NCBI GenBank assembly: GCA_963704405.1
Contig: OY969903.1
Span: 1,612,001 to 1,676,000, forward strand
Reading direction: 5' to 3'
DNA from: MFD01213-c1 sp963704405
GTDB lineage: Bacteria > Planctomycetota > Phycisphaerae > Tepidisphaerales > Tepidisphaeraceae
Length of the DNA: 64,000 nucleotides
The translations under genes and the position numbers were made by a program. Below, one piece after another: positions 57,074 through 64,000 of this stretch (positions are counted from its first letter, which is position 1; each line of letters starts with the position of its first letter). Under the pieces are notes generated by a model that was given only the letters and a program-made list of their open reading frames with translations, searched no databases and had not been told where the DNA came from.

Positions 57074-58504
57074 TTATGTCTGTGGATTGGCGGCCTGGGC
57101 GGCGGCGCGAAGTTTCTTAATCCGTGCCTGCGTATCCTTGAAATTGAAATCCCACTGTGCCACCTGGCTATACGCCTTGATGGCCGACGCGCTGTCGCCT
57201 TTTTGTTCAAGGCCCCTCGCGTACCAGTAGGTCATGTCGATCGATTTCTTGTCGCCTTTGTGAACGTAGTCGCTGATGACTACGCCGAGCGTCTCAACGG
57301 CTTCTTCCGTGAACCCGGCATCCAGAAAGGCGCGGGCCAGAACAATCGATGCGTCGGTCTTCAGTTTGGGATCCTGGCGGGTTTGCTGCAGGACGGGGAT
57401 CGCTTCATCAAAGCGCTGCAACTGATATAGGCGGATGCCGACCTGATACCGGAAGTTGGCGTCGGTCGGATAGTTTTCAGACCAGAGCTTATATTCGGCC
57501 AATTCTTCATTTAGCCGCTCCTGCACAAACTGCGCATATTGCTGGCGGGCATCCTGGTCATTCGGATTGGCCTGGACGGCCTGCCGAAGCGAGCGTTCCA
57601 TCCGGCTCATCTGCGCCAGGCGAATCTTGCCGATATTCTGGCGGAATCGGAACTGGCGGCTCTTGTCAAAAGCGCCTTGGAGCAGATCGATTGCCTTGTT
57701 TTCGTATTCGGCCTGCTCGGTTTTCACCAGCACGTCGACGTACTTCATGATCTTGCCGGGATCGTTTGGATCCGCTTCCCATTCATCCTCGGCGTCGGCA
57801 ATGAGCCGGGACATCTGATCCATCGTCCGCACATCTTTGTCCTGGACCAGCAGCTTGGATTGGCCGTCCATATCCTTGATGCTGTCGCGGAAGCTCTTGG
57901 AGGTGCCGTAGTTACCTTTGTCCATGGTGTGCATGGCGCCAAGGTTTTTCAGCTCATTCTGGAGGTCCATGTCATCCGGCCGAAGCATTGCCGCATAGTG
58001 GCAGGCGTCGGTAGCGGGCTTCCATTGCCGCAGGGCTTTGTACGCATCGCGGAGGATAATGAACTTATTGACTTCAGGCTTTGGGCTTTCCGCATTGGCG
58101 GTTTGCAGGATTGGCCCCATCCACATGACGGTGTCATAAAACCCGGCCCGAAGGGAATTTTGGAGCATGCCGACCATGTGATCGGTGTTGCCAGGATCAT
58201 AGGCCAGCAGTTTTTCGTGATTGAGGAGGTTTTGCTTGTCGTCTTTGGTTGGGCGCTTGAGTTTCATGGCTTCCATGAAACCAATGCTTTTGCCGCCGGT
58301 GGCTTTGCGCTTGAGGGAAATATCGCGAAGGGTTTGGTGGGCTTCGACGGAATCCGGATCGATCGTCAGCCCGGAAAGGTACATTTCGATGGCGTATTCG
58401 TAATTCCCCGTGCCCGCGACGGCGTTGCCCCGGTCGAAAAAGACTCTCGCCTTTTTGCGTTCCTCTTCGGGAATCTCAGCGTATCCAGGGGGAAGTTCTG
58501 CCAC
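57074..58504 (-). CDS. TPR-rich cytoplasmic protein
   Basis: A 476-residue protein made almost entirely of tetratricopeptide-like helices: FFDRGNAVAGTGNYEYAIEM, HVALL-type repeats and the C-terminal YWYARGLEQKGDSASAIKAY with YSQVAQWDFNFKDTQARIKK. It has no signal peptide. Its beginning MAELPPGYAEIPEEERKKAR is typical of a family in planctomycetes and relatives. It is presumably a scaffold; targets unknown. Confidence 0.85.
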   Translation of the reverse strand: MAELPPGYAEIPEEERKKARVFFDRGNAVAGTGNYEYAIEMYLSGLTIDPDSVEAHQTLRDISLKRKATGGKSIGFMEAMKLKRPTKDDKQNLLNHEKLLAYDPGNTDHMVGMLQNSLRAGFYDTVMWMGPILQTANAESPKPEVNKFIILRDAYKALRQWKPATDACHYAAMLRPDDMDLQNELKNLGAMHTMDKGNYGTSKSFRDSIKDMDGQSKLLVQDKDVRTMDQMSRLIADAEDEWEADPNDPGKIMKYVDVLVKTEQAEYENKAIDLLQGAFDKSRQFRFRQNIGKIRLAQMSRMERSLRQAVQANPNDQDARQQYAQFVQERLNEELAEYKLWSENYPTDANFRYQVGIRLYQLQRFDEAIPVLQQTRQDPKLKTDASIVLARAFLDAGFTEEAVETLGVVISDYVHKGDKKSIDMTYWYARGLEQKGDSASAIKAYSQVAQWDFNFKDTQARIKKLRAAAQAANPQT

Positions 58505-58757
58505 TGTTCTTTCCTATAAAACTTCAGCCGGCGCAAATAAGTCATCGCCCTGCGAAATTGCCGAAACCCCCCGATCAGAAAACCCATTTAGGGGTGCCCC
58601 GGAGGATTGGGTGTCGCGGCCAAAATACCAGCCGCCAGCCACACATTCGTATCTAATCCGAAGCACGGACTGCTGTCAACAATTGATCTAAACCGGCCTG
58701 TTATTGTAGGCTACGCGCAGGCGGCCAGCGACGTTACAGGCTGCCCATTCATCACAT

Positions 58758-59306
58758 ATGTACGAAAATCTAAAGATCATTCTCTGGCCTGACCCCCGCC
58801 TGAAGAAGGTGAGCAAGCCTGTTGAGGTGTTTGACGAACAGGTTGCCGCCCTGGCCGGGCGGATGTTCGAGCTGATGCGAATCTCCAGAGGCGTCGGACT
58901 GGCCGCCCCGCAGGTGGGGGTGAACATTCGGCTGTTCGTGATGAACCACAATGGCGAACCCACCAGCGACCGGGTTTACATCAACCCTGTTCTTTCCGAT
59001 CCGGACAGTGAAGAGGAAGATGAGGAAGGGTGCCTTAGTCTTCCCAAGGTGAGCGTCTCGGTTTGGCGGAGCAAGACTTTGAAAATCAAGGCGGTGGACC
59101 TTCAAGGGCGGCCATTTGAACAAATGGAAACCGGTTATATCCCGCGCATCTGGCAGCACGAGATCGACCACCTCAATGGCATCCTCCTGACTGATCGCAT
59201 GGGCCCAGTTGCCAGGATGACGCACCGAAAATTACTCAAAGACCTGGAAGAGCAATATCTGGCTGAGCATCCTCCGGTGACGCAGAAGAAAAAATCGAAA
59301 CGATGA
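58758..59306 (+). CDS. def: Peptide deformylase
   Basis: A 182-residue protein with all three signatures: GVGLAAPQVGVN (45-56), EGCLSLP (90-96, metal Cys92) and QHEIDHLNG (133-141, His134, Glu135, His138). It removes the formyl group from nascent proteins and uses an Fe/Zn site. The next gene is fmt, the usual bacterial pairing. Confidence 0.97.
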   Translation: MYENLKIILWPDPRLKKVSKPVEVFDEQVAALAGRMFELMRISRGVGLAAPQVGVNIRLFVMNHNGEPTSDRVYINPVLSDPDSEEEDEEGCLSLPKVSVSVWRSKTLKIKAVDLQGRPFEQMETGYIPRIWQHEIDHLNGILLTDRMGPVARMTHRKLLKDLEEQYLAEHPPVTQKKKSKR

Positions 59307-59372
59307 CGGCTGATGCAGTGAACATCCTGCTGGATGTTCATCATCGGCCGGCCAACCTCCGCCCTCCGCCAA

Positions 59373-60317
59373 ATGCCAACTCCCCTGAAAATCATCTTCG
59401 CCGGCAGCGGGGAGTTCGGATCACCGACTCTGCGATCGCTCGTGGACGGTGGCCACGACATCGTCCAGGTTTTTACGCAACCTGATCGGCCCGCGGGACG
59501 CGGAAAGAAACTGACGCCGACGCCGATTTCCCAACTTGCCACGGAGCGGCGGCTGCCACTTTTGGCAACTGCGAATATCAACACCGAATCGCTTCCCCCG
59601 GCTGACGTAATGATTGTCATTGCCTTTGGTCAAAAGATCGCGGAACGAGCCGTGATCCACCCCCGCCTTGGCAGTATTAACCTTCATGCCTCGCAGCTTC
59701 CTAAATACCGGGGCGCTGCCCCAATCAATTGGGCGATCCTGAATGGCGAACGCACAACCGGAAACTCCATCATCCGCCTGGCAAATAAAATGGACGCCGG
59801 CGCGATCCTCGCGCAGTCCGAGCTGACCATCGGCGAGACTGAAACCGCCGGTGAACTGCACGATCGGCTTGCCAATGATGGCGCACTGCTGATCGCCGAG
59901 GTCTTGGAGGAACTGGCGTCGGGCACCGCACGTGAGCTTGAACAGGATCACACGGCCGCCACGATTGCGCCAAAGCTGTCACGCGAGATGGCCGTGATTG
60001 ATTGGCGGCAACCCGGCGAAGTGATCGTCCGGCGGATTAACGGGCTTTCTCCGTGGCCTGGCTGCCGGATGCAGTTGATTGACTCCGATGGTCATGAGCT
60101 TGGCCGGGTTACGCTGCTTAGTGCGGGTCTGGCTGCCGGCGGATTATCCAACGGCAAGGCCGGCATGGTCCTGGAAGGGGGGCAGGTGGCCAGCGGTGAT
60201 ACATCTCAATCGATCGAGATCCTCCAACTGCAGCCGGAGGGGAAGCGGCCCATGTCGCTGCAGGATTATCGGCGGGGGAACCGATGGGCGCCGAACATGC
60301 GATTGCAATCGATCTGA
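59373..60317 (+). CDS. fmt: Methionyl-tRNA formyltransferase
   Basis: A 314-residue protein from ATG 59373. N-terminal formyl-transferase domain: IIFAGSGEFGSPTLRSLVDG, SINLHASQLPKYRGAAPINW (Asn-His catalytic site), NSIIRLANKMDAGAILAQSE and ETAGELHDRLANDGA; C-terminal OB domain with RINGLSPWPGCRM. It puts the formyl group on initiator Met-tRNA and forms an operon with def, 66 bases apart. Confidence 0.96.
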   Translation: MPTPLKIIFAGSGEFGSPTLRSLVDGGHDIVQVFTQPDRPAGRGKKLTPTPISQLATERRLPLLATANINTESLPPADVMIVIAFGQKIAERAVIHPRLGSINLHASQLPKYRGAAPINWAILNGERTTGNSIIRLANKMDAGAILAQSELTIGETETAGELHDRLANDGALLIAEVLEELASGTARELEQDHTAATIAPKLSREMAVIDWRQPGEVIVRRINGLSPWPGCRMQLIDSDGHELGRVTLLSAGLAAGGLSNGKAGMVLEGGQVASGDTSQSIEILQLQPEGKRPMSLQDYRRGNRWAPNMRLQSI

Positions 60318-60472
60318 CTTTCGTGCGGGGATTGTTTTGGAACGGCCACTTGTTGCTGAAATGCGGGGGAGGCCTGCGTTCTGATTGTCGAGAGGTGTAT
60401 AAAGCAAGCCAACTGGCGCGGGCGGCGTTAAACTGATCGGCGGCCGACATCATTCTCTGGAAGGAAACCCAA

Positions 60473-61315
60473 ATGGACGACATCGCATTGCTCAAGCAGG
60501 TGCAGCTTTTCTCTTCGATGGACGATCAGGAGCTCACTGCCTTGCGTGCCGCGATGGGGGAGCAGCGGTTTGTGGCGGGGCAAGTCATTATCCGGGAAGG
60601 GGAGCCGGGGGACTCGTTTTATATTCTCACGGATGGTGAGGTGCAGATCGTCACGTTGGATTCCGACGGAAAGGAGATTGTTTTGGCCGAGGCGGGGCCA
60701 GGTGGATTTTTTGGCGAGCTTTCGATGCTGACCGGCGATGTCCGCACCGCGCGGGTCAAAGCGGTTGGCGCCGCCCGGACGCTTACGATGACTCGTGATG
60801 GTCTTTTCGCGTTTATGCTGCAGCATGCTCATGCCTCCATCGACCTTCTTACAGAGCTGGCGCGGCGGTTGCACAAAACGGATGAGATGGTCCGCCAAGG
60901 CACGACGCAAAACGTCAACGATGTTGCTGCCGAGCGGGAAACATTTGGGCAGAAAATAGCGGATGGTTTTGCGGCGATCATGGGAAGCTGGACGTTTATC
61001 ATCATTCAAAGTGCGATTCTTGCGTTCTGGGTTGTCATCAACCTGCTTCAGGCGACGCATGCGATACACTGGGATGAGTATCCGTTTATCTTTTTGAATC
61101 TGGCGTTGTCATTTCAGGCGGCCTATGCGGCTCCGATCATCATGATGAGCCAGAACCGCTCGCAGGATAAGGATCGGCTGGCCGCGGAGATTGATCATCA
61201 GGTGAATGTGAAGGCAGAGATCAAGGCGGGATTGATCATCAGCCGGCTGGACGATCTGGAGCGCGGGATGCACCAACAGCTTACGCTGTTGCGGCGAGAT
61301 GCCGGCGCGAAATGA
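60473..61315 (+). CDS. Cyclic nucleotide-binding plus DUF1003 membrane protein
   Basis: A 280-residue protein. Residues 8-125 are a cNMP-binding domain (QVIIREGEPGDSFYILTDGE, GGFFGELSMLTGDVRTARVK; the FGELxxL/RxAxxxA binding pattern is essentially kept as RTARVKA). A DUF1003 region follows with two transmembrane helices (SWTFIIIQSAILAFWVVINL, FIFLNLALSFQAAYAAPIIM) and a basic tail (SQNRSQDKDRLAAEIDHQVN). The combination suggests regulation of a membrane function by cAMP or another nucleotide. The DUF1003 role is unknown. Confidence 0.88.
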   Translation: MDDIALLKQVQLFSSMDDQELTALRAAMGEQRFVAGQVIIREGEPGDSFYILTDGEVQIVTLDSDGKEIVLAEAGPGGFFGELSMLTGDVRTARVKAVGAARTLTMTRDGLFAFMLQHAHASIDLLTELARRLHKTDEMVRQGTTQNVNDVAAERETFGQKIADGFAAIMGSWTFIIIQSAILAFWVVINLLQATHAIHWDEYPFIFLNLALSFQAAYAAPIIMMSQNRSQDKDRLAAEIDHQVNVKAEIKAGLIISRLDDLERGMHQQLTLLRRDAGAK

Positions 61316-61325
61316 TGAATCAACA

Positions 61326-63286
61326 TTACGGCGCCGCCGGTTTCAAGATCACCGCTCCCAGCGGGGGCAGGGTCAGCGTGATGGATCGCGGCCATTTATA
61401 GTGGGGCAGCGGCGAAGCCTCGATCGCGCCAAGATTCCCCTGGCCGCTTCCCCAGTATTCTCTGGCGTCGGTATTCAGGACTTCGCGCCAGATGCCGCCT
61501 TGCGGCACACCGATCCGGTAATTTTCGCGCGGAACCGGCGTGTAGTTTGTTGCGACCAGCATCACATCGTCTGGCTGTCGCGCCCGGCGAAAAATGCCGT
61601 AACGCTTTGCTCGTTGTTGTTGGCGTCGATCCATTCGAATCCGAACGGCTCGCAGTCTCCTTCATGCAGCGCGGGTTCTTTTTGATAAAGGCGGTTTAAG
61701 TCATCCACAAGTTTCTGCACGCCTCGATGTGAATCCCACGAGAGCAGATTCCAGTCGAGGCTCGCATCGTGGTTCCATTCGGACCATTGCCCGAATTCGC
61801 CGCCCATGAACAGGAGTTTTTTCCCGGGCTGCGTCCATTGATTCAGCAGCAGCAGGCGGAGGTTTGCGAACTTCTGCCACGGATCGCCGGGCATGCGCGA
61901 CAGGAGTGAACCCTTGAGATGCACAACTTCATCGTGCGACAGCGGCAGGACGTAATTTTCGGCATATTGATACATGCTGCGGAAGGTGAGGAAGTTGTGG
62001 TGATACCGCCGATGGATGGGATCGTCCTTGAAATAACGGAGGGTGTCGTTCATCCATCCCATGTCCCATTTGTATCCGAAGCCGAGGCCACCGATATGCA
62101 GCGGGCGCGAGACCATCGGCCACGATGTTGATTCTTCGGCGATGGTCTGCACATCAGGAAACTGGCTGTATATTTCGCGATTCATCTGCCGCAGGAATTC
62201 GATTGCTTCGACGTTTTCTTTTCCGCCGAAGGAGTTGGGAATCCACTCTCCGTCTTTTCGCCCGTAATCCAGGTAGAGCATTGAAGCGACTGCATCGACG
62301 CGAAGGCCATCCACGTGATATTTATCCAGCCAGAAGATTGCGCTGGAAAGTAGAAACGCCCGCACTTCATTGCGGCCATAATTAAAAATAGCGCTTTTCC
62401 AATCGGGATGAAATCCCTTGCGCGGATCAGCGTGCTCATACAGATGCGTGCCGTCAAAATATTTCAGCCCATGCTCATCTTCCGGAAAGTGTGAAGGCAC
62501 CCAATCCAGGATGACTCCGATGCCGCGCTGGTGCAGGTGATCGATCAAAAACATCAGATCCTGCGGCGTGCCATAGCGACTGGTGGGGGCGAAGTACCCT
62601 GTCGTCTGATATCCCCACGATCCGTAAAACGGATGCTCCATCACGGGCAGGAACTCGACGTGTGTGAAAGCGCGGTCGACCAGGTAATCTGCCAGCCGCG
62701 GAGCGAACTCGCGATAGGTGAGCGAGCGGTTCTGCTCTTCCGGCACGCGCGCCCATGAGCCCAGGTGCATCTCGTAAATGCTCATGGCGCGATCGAGCTT
62801 CTGCCGCTTTCCGCGGCCGCTCATCCAGCCGGCGTCCGCCCAGTCGTAATCCAGCCGGCGAACAATCGATTCCTTGAGTGGCGGCTTTTGATGCATGAAT
62901 CCGAACGGATCGATCTTGTCGACCGTGTACCCCTCATGCTTTGAAGCAATATGATATTTGTAATGCGCTCCTTCGCGCGCTTCAGGCACGATGCCTTCCC
63001 AGATGCCCGATGAACCGCGCATTCGCAGCGGATGGCGGCCTTTATCCCATTCATTAAAATCCGCGATCACTGAAACGTATTGGGCATTGGGCGCCCACAC
63101 CGCAAAATAAACTCCGCCACCCGGCAGGCAATGCGCTCCCAGCTTTTCATACAGGCGGCTGTGCGTTCCTTCATTGAACAGATAGAGGTCCTGATCGCCC
63201 AGCAGCCCCGTATTTTCGGCTTTGGACATGGGCTGTTGCCTGGCGGTCCGCTGCTCGGTCGCACCTTGATTGATGGTTCGAGTCAT
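61326..63286 (-). CDS. glgB: 1,4-alpha-glucan branching enzyme, frame broken
   Basis: About 653 residues. CBM48 N-terminus (FAVWAPNAQYVSVIADFNEW), GH13 core: FYGSWGYQTTGYFAPTSRYG, DKYHVDGLRVDAVASMLYLD (Asp331 nucleophile), QTIAEESTSWP (Glu384 acid) and LPLSHDEVVHLKGSLLSRMP. The raw frame ends SVTAFFAGRDSQTM; one G added at 61585 reads instead SVTAFFRRARQPDDVMLVAT and continues to NYRIGVPQGGIWREVLNTDA and the stop at 61326. It forms alpha-1,6 branches in glycogen. The start overlaps the maltokinase-like gene's stop (ATGA). Confidence 0.93.
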
Positions 63287-64000
63287 GGTTGGACATCCTT
63301 CCGTGCTTCAACCTCGCCTGACGCCGCCTCGATGCCTTTCGTGGCGCCGGGGACATTTCCGTGCATGTCTAAAATCGCCAGCACGGCGCGCAGCGGGATA
63401 TCCACCCAGTCCGGCCGCGAATTCAGCTCATAACGCACTTCGTATAGCGCCTTCTCCAGAACCCACGAACCTAAAACCAATTCCGCATCGGACACCTGTG
63501 CGGGCAGCAGGTCGGGGCAATTTTCGCGAAGACAAATCGTATAGGCCCGCACAAACTCGCGCCCCAGCCATGCGCCCCAGATCGCCGCTCCGCGCTGGTC
63601 GCGCTCGCGAGCGGCGGTGTTTCCGTCAGGCGGGAGAATTTCCCAGTGCCTTCGCATTGCTGTCCAGGCGGCATAATCGAAACTGCGGACCATTCCCGCG
63701 ACATCGCGCATGGATGATCGCTTCAGTCTGCGCTCGCCGATGGACTTCAGCGGCTCCCCTTCGAAATCGATGATGACGAAATCTTTTCCTGTCCAGAGCA
63801 CCTGGCCGAGGTGATAGTCGCCATGGCAGCGAATGCGCGGCGCCCGGATGGGCCGTGCTGTAAGCTCGCGGAACAATTTCAGGATATCGGCTTCCCTGGC
63901 CAGGAGAGCGCGGCCAAGTTCAGCCGCCTCTGCGGTCAGCGAACCGACGTGCTGCGACAACGTCTGCATCGCCGCCCGCGTGGTATTCCGCATGGATTGA
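63283..64000 (-). CDS. Maltokinase-like protein, C-terminal part
   Basis: At least 239 residues, open to the right edge, so the N-terminus is missing. PRIRCHGDYHLGQVLWTGKD and VIIDFEGEPLKSIGERRLKR are the kinase-like catalytic loop (His-Gly-Asp-x-His-xxQ) and the metal-binding DFEG of the maltokinase (Mak/Pep2) or TreS-fused maltokinase. It phosphorylates maltose to maltose 1-phosphate for the GlgE glucan pathway. The coupling to glgB by ATGA supports that pathway. It could be the C-terminal domain of a trehalose synthase-maltokinase fusion. Confidence 0.85.
   Translation of the reverse strand, partial: QSMRNTTRAAMQTLSQHVGSLTAEAAELGRALLAREADILKLFRELTARPIRAPRIRCHGDYHLGQVLWTGKDFVIIDFEGEPLKSIGERRLKRSSMRDVAGMVRSFDYAAWTAMRRHWEILPPDGNTAARERDQRGAAIWGAWLGREFVRAYTICLRENCPDLLPAQVSDAELVLGSWVLEKALYEVRYELNSRPDWVDIPLRAVLAILDMHGNVPGATKGIEAASGEVEARKDVQP

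Overview
The left two thirds of the window (1 to about 43,436) is most of a siphovirus-type prophage. The right third (43,436 to 64,000) is ordinary bacterial chromosome. The host is probably a GC-rich Planctomycetota bacterium, perhaps class Phycisphaerae. This is an inference from its secreted PA14/PKD and TPR proteins, a MqnA menaquinone enzyme and the general protein style; no rRNA or marker gene is present to prove it.

Prophage late genes run on the plus strand from the left edge. They are the portal end (3-569), prohead protease (1080-1991), major capsid protein (2188-3525), a very large beta-helix lipoprotein lying inside the head module (4252-7281), small structural genes, the head-tail connector set (8857-10731), tail terminator and tube candidates (10731-11567) and tail assembly chaperones (11624-12308). 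A two-strand accessory island follows, with a small repressor and operator-like repeats (12329-15019), then the tape measure (15046-17495), tail-tip or adhesion proteins with Gly/Ser linkers (17526-21392), and a Cys-tailed small protein with a two-part glycosyltransferase (21389-23397). A strong terminator closes the unit at 23,423. Terminase large subunit and lysis genes are not recognisable here; the former would lie left of the window.

A toxin-antitoxin pair (23499-24472, minus) and a secreted phospholipase D-like protein (24757-25332, plus) separate the late genes from the early genes. The early genes run on the minus strand from 42,148 down to 25,374 as a long, tightly coupled operon, mostly with ATGA or GTGA overlaps. 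Read from its promoter side it encodes a zinc-finger protein, small DNA-binding or packaging-like proteins, an HNH-like protein, a DEAD/DEAH helicase, a VRR-NUC nuclease, a toprim primase, a D5/SF3 helicase, iteron-like repeats, an HNH endonuclease, a ParB-like protein, an SH3-repeat protein, a polymerase-beta-type palm protein, an SPFH protein, an ASCH protein and small unknowns. A tyrosine integrase (42208-43418, plus) abuts a tRNA-Arg gene (43436-43509), the evident attachment site.

Host genes include a secreted beta-rich protein, a GT39-like membrane glycosyltransferase, mqnA, TPR proteins, two HAD phosphatases, a DUF192 lipoprotein, a SpoIIE-type phosphatase, def-fmt, a cyclic-nucleotide/DUF1003 protein, and glgB with a maltokinase.

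Readers should know that many genes in both parts (about ten) are broken by what looks like a single-base insertion or deletion. Restoring one base joins two good protein halves each time. Because this affects host genes such as glgB as well as prophage genes, assembly indels are the simplest explanation. I therefore annotate these as single genes and mark the break.
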